NCBI RefSeq assembly: GCF_041146795.1
Contig: NC_135174.1
Location: 2,977,878-3,041,877, forward strand
Reading direction: 5' to 3'
DNA: 64,000 nt
Origin: Maylandia zebra
Lineage: Eukaryota; Chordata; Actinopteri; Cichliformes; Cichlidae
The notes under the pieces are model-generated. The model searched no databases, had not been told where the DNA came from, and worked only from the letters and a program-made list of their open reading frames with translations. Every line of letters starts with the position of its first letter. The stretch's first letter is position 1. Made by a program: the position numbers and the translations under genes. Below, in pieces: positions 22,530 to 63,581 of this stretch.

Positions 22530-24090
22530 TTTACTTAAATGGGACTGATGTTTACAGGCTTCAGTTGGTAAAATCTGAGTCCTCTACCATCACTTCTTCC
22601 ACTGCGGATGGGATTAATCAACATGGACACACAAAGTGAACTAATCCTGCTCTATAACCGTTTATGAAACAAAGTAATCAATAAACCAAAATATTTTTTA
22701 TTGTCGTTAGCATTGTTTAAAACATTATCCTGCAATTACGAAATTAGTCTAGGAGGCATCAATTTGCATCCATCACTTTCATGTATTGCAGTCAACCCGG
22801 GACATGCAGCCCGATTTGTGGATTAATTATTATACAATAGCCCTCCGCTGCCCTAACAGAGGACTGTGTTAAGGATCAGCTTTAGGGCTGATCATTAACA
22901 TCAGTGAATGCATCACTTGTACCGTGGTCCCTTTTAAAACTGGATCTTAGTAGATGGGGCGGACGAGGAAATCTCAAATTTCACGTCTGTCCACGGTCTA
23001 TAATCCGTTTAAATAATTTTTGCTGTCGACTTCACGAAGACATCCCCGGAAATATCGACGTGTGCTTTCAAAACAAAGGCATAATAAGGTCCAAATCACA
23101 GATTTAGGTTAAAAGCTTCAAAAAATATTATTTCTGGTAAGGTGAGATAATACATGGGAAATACGAATAAATAACTAATGTGGCATCGTGATTAGGAAAC
23201 GTTCACCTTGCAGTTCTGATCAATTTAAAATAATGCTTCGATTATTTAGTTAATCATGATGAATCTGCAATAATGTGACTCAGTAGCTTTCTTAGTAGAA
23301 TACAACATGACAAAACATTTGCATGTTCTCCCGCCTCCTCCACTCCCAACGCTGAATTTGGAAATTGATGGATAAATGGGTGCAGATATTTTCTGTTAAG
23401 CAATACAATAAGAAAGAACTGGACTGACTCTGTCTGTCTATCTTCCTGTTTAAAGGTAGTTCTTGTATCGCACCATCACCGAGTGCTATCCATGGCGAAT
23501 TTGGTGATGGCTGTTGTTCTCTTTCTAATATTACAGTGACATTAGCTCACAAACTGGGAAAAGACACAACTGTTGCTGTGAAGTAATGCTATAATATATT
23601 AAATACATAAAATATAACAATAAAAATTAATTGATGTTCAAATAAAAATTACTAAATCTTGTAGACACAAGCAGAGAATGACAAGCAGAGAATGGTTATA
23701 CAAGGTCTTAATTATGCCTCTGTCTACACTATTTTTAATTTTACTTCAAGAGACTACGTGGGTCCAGAAGTCGTCTTTTATAAATATAAACAAATAACAT
23801 GAAACAGGTAGGTCTACCCTGTTTGCGCGTCGCAAAGTCTTTATTTTGAAAATCATCCAGGAAGAGATGCTTTACAATCCAACCACAATGACATTGCAAA
23901 GGTTTGTCTTGTCTCTTGTTTTCCTCCGGCAGGATAAAACATGAGGAGCACTCTGCTCTGTGATTTGTATACACTGTCTTGACAGCCGAGCCAGTAGACT
24001 GTCAACTTCCTACCTCGGTCACGCACACAACGCAGGATACGGTTGCAGGGACGGAGGGAGGCACGGAGAGCTAAATAAAGCGCAGCCTCT
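22530..24090. other. acbd4-plcd3 head-to-head spacer, plcd3 promoter side
   Basis: No gene seen. GC content rises near 23940-24090, just before the plcd3 start, and 'agctaaataaagcgcagcct' at 24070-24088 is the closest thing to a core promoter. This is weak evidence. Confidence 0.35.
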
Positions 24091-24097
24091 TTACAGT

Positions 24098-53623
<29,526 letters not shown>

Positions 53624-54382
53624 TCCCACTTCTGCCCTTCAGCCACATGATCATTCCATGGTAGTTAATCAGAGAAAACTCAGTGGTTACAGCTTTCTCT
53701 CACGGTATCATCAACTGATTCATTTTTTTTACGCAATAGAAATGTTTCAAAACTGTATTTGAGATTTGTTAAGAAGACAACATTGTTATGCAAAGCTAAA
53801 AGCCAATTAGGTAATACTATCCATACCAGTGACTTATGATACACCTAAGATTTCAGAGCAGTCGATTTAAGTGTCTGTTTTACCTGAATAATTGTAATAA
53901 TGTCTCATTTGTAGAAAGCTTCCCAAGTACTATAAACTCTTAGAAGTAGGGTTGGAGTCAGAGCTGGGAACTAATAGAGTACAAGTACTTTGCATTATAT
54001 ACATGCTGTTGTAGTTAAGTAGAATTTTTAGCTCTGTTTTAGATCTGTTTATCTGTACGTTACTTGAGTATTTATTTTTGTGACAACTTTTACTTTTACT
54101 CCCTACATCTTAACCAAAATATATCTGTATATCAATATACATATTTTCTACTCCTTACATTTTCAAATGTTTGTTACTTTAAATTTAAAACACTTGAGAA
54201 GAGTTATTTCTTGACATTTCACAGATAACTGTTAGTGTATCCATCACAGGTTCTTATAGCATGTGATGAATTAAACAAAGGGAAATCTAGCTAGTGCTAC
54301 AGAAGAGGATCAAGCATAAAAGAAGTAACATTAGTGGCAGGCAATTGGAAGTACAAAGGTTCAATCAGCTTAATACATACAT
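53624..54382 (+). other. plcd3 3' UTR and flank
   Basis: No coding sequence. No clear AATAAA signal was found close to the stop. A MITE-like 'tacttgagtatttatttttg' stretch lies at about 54010-54110. Confidence 0.35.
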
Positions 54383-55035
54383 ATTGCCAAAACTATTCAC
54401 TCACGCATCCAAATCATTGAATTCAGGTGTTCCAATCACATCCATGGCCACAGGTGTATAAAATCAAGTGCGTAGGCATGCAGTGAAAGAATGAGTTACT
54501 CTCAGGAGTTCAGTTAATTCCAGGATGTCCTGTTAGGATGCCCCCTGTGTAACAAGTCCAGTCATGAAATTTCCTTGCTACTAAATATTCCACAATCAAC
54601 TTTTAGTGGTATTATAACAAAGTAAAAGCGACTGGGAATGAGAGCAACTCAGCCACAAAGTGGTAGGCCACATAAAACCACAGAGTGGGGTCAGTGGATG
54701 CTGAGGTGCATACTGCACAGAGGTCACCAGGTTTCTGAGTCAATTGCTCCAGAACCTCTAAACTTCATGTAGCCTTCAGATTAGCTTGAGAACAGTGCAT
54801 AGAGAGCATAATGGACTGTGTTTCCATGGCCGAGCAGCTGCGTCCAAGCATTATATAATACAAGCAGTTGGTGTAAAGCATGAGACCACTGGACTCTAGG
54901 GCAGTGGAGAAGTTTTCTCTGGAGTGACAAATCACACTTCTTTGTCTGGAAATCCAATGGATGAGTCTGGGTTTTGTGGTTGCCAGGAGAATGGTACTTG
55001 TCTGACTGTACTGTGCCAAGAGTAAAGTTTGGACA
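54383..55035 (+). mobile_element. Tc1-like remnant, same family as 4945-5345
   Basis: The left end 'attgccaaaactattcactc' is Tc1 terminal-repeat wording. Broken frames give WSDKSHFFVWKSNG and [18 protein letters not shown], the transposase centre. The remainder is cut off by the next element at 55052. Confidence 0.6.
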
Positions 55036-55051
55036 GTTGGTATTGTACGCT

Positions 55052-55763
55052 GTGTTGGGGAGTAATGGAATACATGTGCGTTACGTGTTTAAAGTAACTG
55101 TCTTCCGTTACACTTACCGTTTAAAAGGGTGGTATTCAGAATACAGTTACTTTGTTGAAACAAAGGGATTGCATGGCGGTCTTTTCCTGTTTCATATGTT
55201 AGGCTATGCCCTCTTTATTTATGGTAATTCCACGCTGGTGGACACCCAAACAAAACATGCATTAAGAGCCTCTAATGACCGTGTCTCAATCTCGCGGCCC
55301 ATGTCACCTCTACTTGCAGCCCGCATATCAAAGTTGACCCAGACAACAAAGTAAAGCTAGTTTTCGGCTATGAGCCCGACGCGAACCGACGTATTAGCCA
55401 GAGGTCCCTTTACTACGGTTCGGAGCCTGTTTTATACACACACTGAATAGTTTTCTATACGAGATCGCTGCAAAAAGTGCAGCCTTACCTAATGTCCACC
55501 TACTGTTACTCATTTATATTAAGATTTAAATATCTAGTTGGTATTGGTATGGCGAGTAACCTTCAGTGATAGTAATAAATCACAGCAATAGTACAATCAT
55601 GTAGTTGTAAAAAGCATGATAATATATTAAGTAATCCAAAGTATTCAGAATACGTTACTCTCATTGAGTAACATAACGGAATACATTACAAAATACACTT
55701 TGGGTAATGTAATCTGTAATCTGTAGTGGAATACATTATAAAAGTAACCTTCCCAACACTGGT
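55052..55763. mobile_element. Non-autonomous hAT-like element
   Basis: The left end 'gtgttggggagtaatggaat' and right end '...aaccttcccaacac' are inverted (GTGTTGGG-AG / CTTCCCAACAC). Sub-terminal 'aatggaatacat' and 'gtaatgtaatctgtaatctg' repeats are typical of fish hAT MITEs. A target duplication could not be confirmed. Confidence 0.5.
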
Positions 55764-55769
55764 TGTATG

Positions 55770-56985
55770 ACACCAACTGTCTCCCGGTGGGACATGCCTG
55801 GAACACCTCACCCAGGAGGCGCCCAGGGGGCATCCTTGTCAGATGCCCGAACCACCTCAGCTGGCTCCTTTCGATGTGGAGCAGCAGCGGCTCTACTCTG
55901 AGCCCCTCCCGGACGGCCGAACTTCTCACCCTATCTCTAAGGGAGAGGCCAGCCACCCTTCGGAGGAAGCTCAGTTCTGCCGCTTGTATCCGCGATCTCG
56001 TTCTTTCGGTCACTACCCACAGCTCGTGGCCATAGGTGAGGGTAGGGACGTAGATCGACCGGTAAATTGAGAGCTTCGCTTTTACACTCAGCTCCCTCTT
56101 CACCACGACGGACCGGTGCAGCGTCCGCATTACTGCAGCCGCAGCACCAATCCGTCTGTCGATCTCCGGCTCCCTTCTCCCATCACTCGAGAACAAGACC
56201 CCGAGATACTTGAACTCCTCCACTTGGGGCAGGAACTCATCCCCGACCCGGAGTGGGCACTCCACCCTTTTCCGGCTGAGAACCATGGCCTCAGATTTGG
56301 AGGTGCTGATCCTCATTCCCGCTGCTTCACACTCGGCTGCGAACCGTTCCAGTGCGAGCTGGAGGCTCTCACCCGATGAAGCCAACAGAATCACATCATC
56401 CGCGAAAAGCAGAGATGAGATTCTGAGGCCACCAAAGCGAAAGCCCTCCGCCACTTGGCTGCACCTAGAAAATTATGAACAGAACCGGAGACAAAGGGCA
56501 GCCCTGGCGGAGCCCATCACCCACCGGGAACGAGTCCGACTTATTGCCGGCAATGCGAACCAAGCTCTTGCAACGGTTGTATAGAGATCGAATGGCCCGT
56601 AGCAATGGGCCAGACACCCCATACTCCCGCAACACCTCCCACAGGACACCCCGAGGGACACGGTCGAATGCCTTCTCCAAGTCCACAAAACACATGTAGA
56701 CTGGTTGGGCAAACTCCCATGCACCCTCAAGTATCCTGGAGAGGATAAAGAGCTGGTCCAGTGTTCCGCGACCAGGACAAAAACCGCATTGTTCCTCCTG
56801 TATCCGAGGTTCGACTAGCGGACGAACTCTCCTTTCCAGCACCCTGGCATAGACTTTCCCAGGGAGGCTGAGGAGTGTGATCCCCCTGTAGTTGGAACAC
56901 ACCCTCCGGTCCCCCTTCTTAAAGATGGGGACCACCACCCCGGTCTGCCAGTCCACAGGTACTGCCCCTGATCTCCACGCAACAT
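55770..56985 (-). mobile_element. APE-type LINE, reverse transcriptase and 3' end
   Basis: Minus strand, 56956-56465: VVPIFKKGDRRVCSNYRGIT, DLEKAFDRVPR and DGLRQGCPLSPVLF. After a short deletion near 56460, 56454-55760 gives LRISSLLFADDVILLASS with an intact F-A-D-D box, SKSEAMVLSRKRVECPL, EFKYLGVLFSSDGRRE, LLLHIERSQLRWFGHLTRMP and EVFQACPTGR. It is better preserved than the copy at 46470. The 5' part (endonuclease) is missing. Confidence 0.85.
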
Positions 56986-57460
56986 TGTCCTATATTAATG
57001 TATCTATGATAAAATATTGGTTTTGCAGTGTTGTTTTATCATTTTTTAACCAGTGCAAAATAAGTATGAGTCAGGTGGATTACATTGTTATCCATTATAC
57101 CATTATTATGGTAATATTATTAGTGATACCCGAGTCATACCAGAGCATTGTGGTAGAGTATAAAAGTGTACATGTTTTGATTCACCTCTGACCTTACTTT
57201 TCCATCCTCATCTAGGACCATGAGGGTAATGAGATTTCAGAGCCAAAGGAGGTTTCTCCTTAGAAAGAGTAGAGCCGCTGATCTTCTGTTTTCAGGGAAT
57301 GCCCAAGTCTGGCCAGGAAAAGTTATGTATTTTTCCAGCTTGGGAAGACTTTGGGGCCTGCTAGGAGGAGGTGGATAATGCTGCTAGACTAAATGTATCC
57401 CTCACATATCCTGTTGCCACATTGACCAAACATTTTCCTCTGCTGTAGATAAACGTGATA

Positions 57461-57610
57461 TACAGTGCTGTGAAAAAGTATTTGCTCCTTTCATGGATTC
57501 TTTTTTGTTGTATATTTCTTACAGTTATATTTCAGATCAACAAACACATTTTAGTATCAGAAAAAAAGATAACCTGAATACATACAAAATACAGTTTTTA
57601 AGTTTTAAGT
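57461..57610 (+). repeat. Tc1-like terminal-repeat remnant
   Basis: 'acagtgctgtgaaaaagtat' then 'ttgctcctttcatggattct' and 'aaaagataacctgaatacat' is the terminal repeat of the family at 27774-28170. Confidence 0.65.
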
Positions 57611-57619
57611 TTTTATTTA

Positions 57620-58380
57620 TTACAAACCAGGTCCTGTGTGGAAACTTAACTGCAGTTTCTCCTGCGCTGGCTGGGGAAGATTTTTAATATTGTTTTTCTC
57701 CTTCAACCATGTTATGAGCATTGAAGTTGCAGACTGTGTCCACAAGAGGACACTCTGCGGCTGTCCTGTTGGTAACACATGGAACAGCTGATCTGAGCAG
57801 GGTGAAGTGTAAAACAAGTAAATAAATAACTACAAATAAATGTTAGGGTAATCGGGTCATGTTTTATACATCTGAAAGAAAAGACTACAGGAAATTCACT
57901 GGAATGTCAGAGATTTAAAATCTCCAAATATCAGTATTGGTGTTAAAAGATAATATATTGATCTGACTTTTTTTTTTTTTTTTAAAGGTTACAGAACCTA
58001 TAACATCTATATAAAGACAAACTATATGAGAACTTTTTAATTCAAATCGAAAGCGTTTTTAGCACTGGGTAGTGGACAGACAGTATTATTCTGAAGCTGT
58101 AGCTTACTGTAAACATAAAGGCTTAAAATGATTAAATCGATTACATAATAGACATGCAAAATCTATTTGTCAGAGTATGGTAGTTTTGTCACATATTTGT
58201 TCGATGTTTACTTAAGATACCACGTGGGCATGTGAACATAAGTTTAGCACAAATGGATATTTAGAAATGTCTGAGACAAGAATTGTACATTTACTGTCAG
58301 GCCCATCATTTTATGAGACAATTAAATGACAAAACTGAAACAGAACTAACCAAAAAAACATGCTGATATTCTGCTAAGAT
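57620..58380. other. Intergenic, no recognised feature
   Basis: AT-rich spacer between plcd3 and galk1. Nothing coding is seen. Confidence 0.4.
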
Positions 58381-58384
58381 CACA

Positions 58385-58705
58385 AAATGGTAAATGGCCT
58401 GCATTTGTATAGCGCTTTACTCAGTCCCTAAGGACCCCAAAGCACTTTACACTACATTCAGTCATTCACACACTGGTGATGGCAGCTACATTGTAGCCAC
58501 AGCTGCCCTGGGGCGCGCTGACAGAGGCGAGGCTGCCGGACACTGGCGCCATCAGGCCCTCTGACCACCACCAGTAGGCAAACACGGGGTTAGTATCTTG
58601 CCCAAGGATATTTGGCATGCAGCCAAGAGACAGCCTGGGATCGAACCACCGACCTTTGGATTAGTGGTTGACCTGCTCTGCCACCTGAGCTACAGCCACC
58701 CCAGG
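58385..58705 (-). repeat. tRNA-derived SINE, mosaic of two subfamilies
   Basis: On minus, the head ('ggctgtagctcaggtggcag', 'ggtcggtggttcgatcccag', 'gcatgccaaatatccttggg') matches 52930, while the body and tail ('ctggtggtggtcagagggcc', 'gcgccccagggcagctgtgg') match 28383 and 24234. Confidence 0.75.
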
Positions 58706-58709
58706 TTTT

Positions 58710-59790
58710 ATAAGTTATTTCTCTGGATTTTCCTCACTTTCATTTGTACATTGTAGGTTAAAATATCAAAAGCTGTTTTCTGAACTGTAGAAATTGCAGA
58801 CAAACTCAAATTTGAACCTTTTCCACTGTTTTTGTTATTATTATATTTAAAATATTGTGTTTGTGCATACATTCTGTACACCAATCAAACTTGTGATATT
58901 TATAACAAACAATTCTTCTGAATAGTGTTGAACAAACTGAAAAATATCACTGTCAGCTATAAATAAGTATTGATTTCAGCATTGTTGTCTCACTGTCATT
59001 ATTCTGTTGTTTTGTATAACATTTAAAGACTTTTTTTTTTTCAATCTTTCATTCTTTATATTTAGTTTACAAGAATTAGTGTCTTGTGAAGTGGTTGGGT
59101 GAAGCCATTTATTATCAAGAAATTGTGTTTGACCTGTTAGTATCGCAATGATAGCAGGATTTCAGTGTTCATATTTATTTTTTAATTATTTATAAATAAA
59201 TATTCATATGTTTTATCCAAAGTAGTCACTTTGTAATACAGTTACTCACTACAAAAGGATTGTTGTTTAAATTCTTGTACTTACCCTGGACTGTGGCCTT
59301 CAGGTGGAAATTGATAGTGTAACCCTGGCATATAAAAAGTATTTTGCCCAACAACTTGTTTTAGTTAGTAAACTTGAATCTATTTAATTGGACAGAAACC
59401 AAAATTTTGCTGAGGACTTTTTACATGAGAGCCACTAAGTCCCCCTGAGGCAACTCTTTCGATGGAGCAAAGATCTGTCTTCTTTGAATGCTGTTATCAT
59501 AAATAATCAAAAAATAAAGAAATCAAGCAGGTCATTTGCTGAATCACATGATATTTTCAAACCAACCAGAACCTCACAACAAAGAATTTGAGTCCACAAT
59601 GAGCTCAGCACATTGCTCTTGTTGACTTTATAAACATGGATTCCTTTCAAGTCAAGTGAACGGAGGTAGAAGCAAAAAGATTGTATACTGGTGGACAAAG
59701 GAATATGATGAAGTGCTGAAATAAAGCTTTTAAAATGTTAAAAAGAAATCAGAATTATCAGAATCCTGCTGAATATAAAAAGTCACAAGC
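58710..59790. other. Intergenic, no recognised feature
   Basis: AT-rich; no gene or named repeat identified. Confidence 0.4.
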
Positions 59791-59799
59791 TAATGTAAG

Positions 59800-61632
59800 A
59801 AAAACCATTAAAATGCAACGGGGGACAGTTGGAGGGGCTTTTGTAATTCTGTGGGGAGAGAGACAGAAATTGATAAGGTATGGTCAATGATCAGAAGGAT
59901 GAATACAATTATAAGAGAATATGGGCACCCAGTATTAAATGATGGGGAAGTTACAGCAGTGAAAAATGAAGATATGATGGCAAAAACCTTTGGTAAAATT
60001 CATAACTCAATTAATATTAGGGATAGAGTTTGGAGGTAGGGAAGTTACCACAAAGCTCATGTGGCACATAAACCAGAGAAGGATGATACAAGCCAGGAAC
60101 CTACAGACCAATTGCTTTAACATCAAACATCTGCAAAATAATGTAGTGTTAATAGTGGGTTAATTATATCAGTATTGGATTATGGGTGTATAGCATATAA
60201 TTCTGCTGCCGGAGCAAGTCTTTGTGAGTCTGCACAGGTGCATTTAAAACAACCCCAACAGCAGCAGTACAGGTAGACGGGAGAAATGCCACTAGAAATC
60301 AGAAGAGAGCGGCTAACACTGAACTACTGGACAAGTCTCTAAGGACATGGTCAGCATCATCCAACAAAAACTGTTTTTCAATCCTGCTGGGAAAAAGAGG
60401 AATGAAGAGCTTTGGGTCGACACTGAGTCAGAAAGCACCTGAACTTAACTCATTCACTGCCATTGACGTCTATAGCCGTCAATGGCAGTGAATGAGTCAA
60501 TGGGTTTAACTCATTCACTGCCAATGGCTGGCAGTGAATGAGTTAATCTGGACAAGATCAGCATTAGTGAAACAGCACCATTACCTACAATACCACCATG
60601 GATGCTGTAGTAAATTTCACACTATTGGACAAAAAGAACAAGGATAGGGGTTTTATTTTAAATTCACATACAGCACAGGAATACATTGGTCTGTATTACA
60701 AGTATGTCAAAATGTACACAGATGCATCAAGGAAGACCAACCAAAGTGGGACAGCATTTATTGTTCTTGAGTTTTGTTTCAAAGTAAGGAAAAGGATCAG
60801 TGATGGATCATCAGTATACACGGGTTTCAATACTGTTGGCTGTCCAGTGGATTGAAGACAGAAGACCATTAAGATCGGTGATATGCTCAGATTCAAGTTA
60901 ATCATTGGCTAGTTTGCAAGACAGTCACTCGGACAGCAGATCTGGCATTCTGATAGAGATTCAGCAAACACAAAGTCAATATGATGGGGCTTATGGTCAC
61001 ATTCTCAAGGGTACCAGTGCATCGTGGAGTTAAAGGAAAGAAAATAGCAGATAGGACAGCAAAGGAAGCTACAAAGAGAATTTCAGTGGATCTGGTCATC
61101 TATGTCAGTCGGACAGAGATTAAGAGTAGAAAATGGAAGAAAGGTGGCAAAAGCAATGGGAGGAAGAGAGGAAAAGGTGATGGTTTTACACAATCCAAAA
61201 GAAAACAGGAGAAATGAGAAGCACAGGAAGGAACAGGAGAGAGGCAGATTTGGGCACACTGGTTTGAATAGCACGTTATTTTTAAAAGGAAAACACCATA
61301 CAAGAAAATGTGACTGCAGTAGAGAAGATAACACCATGGAGCATGTTTTAGTGCACTGCCAGAAATGTGACGAGGAAAGAAGAAAACTGATTTAAAAGCT
61401 CGGTTATATGAAAGTGAAACTGGATTTGTTAGATTTACTTTGCAAGAACTCGAAGAGTGAAAGTTATCAGGTCATATTTAGTTTTTTTTAAGACAGACTA
61501 ATTTGTTTGGAAGGATTTTTTGTAGGTTTTTTTTTTAATATTTCAGGGCACACTCTACACCAGTTAGTGGCGGTAATTTACCATTTTGCTGTTTGACAAC
61601 CGCCAATAAATGATAAAGAAGAAGAAGAAAAA
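59800..61632 (+). mobile_element. RNase H-bearing LINE (I/Nimb type), 3' part
   Basis: Broken plus-strand frames: KPGTYRPIALTSNICKIM (reverse transcriptase), then KMYTDASRKTNQSGTAFIV with the RNase H first Asp, KVRKRISDGSSVYTG, VQWIEDRRPLRSVICSDSS, MVTFSRVPVHRGVKGKKIAD, FGHTGLNSTLFLKGKHHTR and a terminal zinc knuckle CDCSREDNTMEHVLVHCQKC. The 3' end has 'gccaataaatgataaag' and a (GAA)n tail to about 61632. Stops and deletions make it dead. A TTAA-flanked element (60445-60546) is inserted inside. Confidence 0.75.
60445..60546. mobile_element. Small TTAA-flanked palindromic element (piggyBac-type MITE)
   Basis: TTAA at 60445-60448 and 60543-60546 bound a 102-bp unit. Inside are a 21-bp-arm hairpin (60448-60468 with 60477-60497) and an 18-bp-arm hairpin (60506-60523 with 60529-60546), both exact and both built on ctcattcactgcca. 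TTAA duplication is the piggyBac signature. Confidence 0.6.
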
Positions 61633-61645
61633 GCAGAAGGACGCG

Positions 61646-61653
61646 TCACATGA
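61646..61653. promoter_or_regulatory. galk1: E-box-like TCACATGA upstream of galk1
   Basis: A near-palindromic bHLH site 77 bp before the galk1 ATG, in the short gap between the LINE tail and the gene. Function is inferred from motif and place. Confidence 0.3.
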
Positions 61654-61729
61654 TTGCTCGAGCACTTCGCCTGTCTGTTGACACTGCCAGCTCATCATTT
61701 TTGTTGAACCCTTTAAAGAAATCTGCTAC

Positions 61730-63581
61730 ATGGCTAGTTGCTTTCCGAGTGTGTCCGAGCTTGTTTCGGAGGCCCGGCGACTGTACGGACAGATGTTCGG
61801 TGAGGAGCCTGCTCGAGTGGCGGTGTGCGCGCCTGGAAGAGTGAACCTAATAGGAGAGCACACCGACTACAACCAGGGACTCGTGCTTCCAATGGTATCA
61901 GTTCCACACTGCCACTCAATAGAAAGCTTCATCTGTTGAACTGAGTCTTGCATTATCACTTTCATGTCGAAAATAGACAAAGATGTGATTTTAACAAACG
62001 GATTTTATGCTAGTAATAGTAAGAATAGTGCAGCAGTGATTTTTCTCTTCTTTTTTAAATAACTTCTGGAAAGAAATTTCTTCTTGACACAAAGACTAAA
62101 GACAAAACTAAGCACTTCCTTGTGCATTTGCTGTCAGGCCCTTCCTTTAGTGACTGTGGTGGTGGGTAGTGAAATATCCGGCCAGGATGTTACCGTGGTA
62201 ACCGCAGCCTTCGACGCTGACGAGCCTCACCGATTGGACTTCTGCCTGTCTCGTGATGGATCTGCACTGTCTCCAGGGTTACCCCGCTGGGCCAACTATG
62301 TAAAGGGTGTTATACACCATTACAGGGGTAAACAAGACTGTAAACACATTATACTGTCACAGTGAAGTAGAACAGATATCAAGCAGAATCTCACAATCAA
62401 AATTTAAAAAACAAATCCAAAAAGTCTACTTTTTATGTGTCTTGTGTTTTAGCTTCTCCAGTCCCAGGTTTCAGGGCAGTGATAGCCACCAGTGTCCCCC
62501 TGGGTGGAGGACTGTCCAGCTCTGCCTCTCTAGAGGTGGCCTTTTACACCTTCCTGCAGCAACTCAAGCCAGGTTAGAGTCATATTAGAGGACATGGCAG
62601 TGACTGAATACTTAATTCAAGTATTTCTGCGTTATACTGCTTTCTTATTCTATTCCACTACATTTAGTCCTTGCAGTTATTATACTCTACCATTTATTTT
62701 ACTTATTGTTTTGATTTCGTTCAGATTTTAGAATAATCTGCCGATATATGATGCTGTATTATTCTTGATAAAGCTACCCAGTAGTATTTAAGTCATTATG
62801 CCAAAAGAAGACTTCTCAAGTAGTAAATGCCTTCAGATTCACTTAAGGAATAAGTGATATACAGTCCTGACCTCTCATCACCTCTCTGCTACCTGCTTGT
62901 TTCAACACGTGTGTTTGTTTTCAGTCTCACGTGGCACATTTTGATGGGGCCATTGCTGTTCACTCTTTGTTAGAGTGATGGTGGCCTGGCAATAACAGCT
63001 TTCATGCTAAAACAAAATGTATTCCAAGATATGGTTAGAGTGTTTGAGCGCTCTTAACGTCTAACCATACTCGTACTGACAGCCGATGCTTATTGATTTC
63101 ACTAACAGGCCGATGGTGTTGGAGCCGTTTGATCTACTCTTTACTTTTCTTTTTCTCATAGATGATGGAAACCAGGTGTCCAAAGCATTAGCCTGTCAGC
63201 AGGCTGAACACACTCATGCTGATGTACCCTGTGGCATTATGGATCAGTTTGTATCTGTTCTTGGCAAGGAGGGCCATGCATTGCTCATTGACTGCAGGTA
63301 GTACAAGCATCTAGTGAGTGATGGTCTTTGGTTACACAAGATAGACATTGTTACTATATTTTCATTAAAATTAAAAAGAAAAAAAAATGTGTTTGACAGA
63401 TCGCTGGAGGCCACCCCTGTTCCTCTGACAGATCCAGGCCTGGTCATTCTCATCACCAACTCCAATGTAAGGCACTCTCTGAGTTGCAGTGAGTATCCCA
63501 TAAGACGCAGGCAATGTGAGACGGCTGCCTCCATTCTGGGGAAGGACAGTCTGAGGGATGCTACGATGAAGGACCTAGAGG
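61730..63581 (+). CDS. galk1: Galactokinase 1 (5' part, gene runs off the window)
   Basis: Five exons: 61730-61894, 62138-62327, 62453-62572, 63162-63297 and 63400-63581, 264 codons in phase; human GALK1 has 392 aa. The enzyme phosphorylates galactose at C1 with ATP, the first committed Leloir step, in the cytosol. The GHMP-kinase motifs are present: [15 protein letters not shown] (substrate Arg and His-Thr-Asp), [15 protein letters not shown] (ATP-binding glycine/serine loop), and [12 protein letters not shown] with the catalytic Asp. [11 protein letters not shown] continues the fold. The start ATG gives [15 protein letters not shown], in line with vertebrate GALK1. The last exon ends at a less typical donor (gtgtgg), so its exact end is less sure. 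GALK2 is unlikely because the spacing and text around these motifs are GALK1-like. Confidence 0.92.

Noticed and set aside
55645-56956. A functional reverse transcriptase gene
   Set aside because: The frame is broken near 56460, the endonuclease is absent and there is no 5' end, so it is a truncated LINE.
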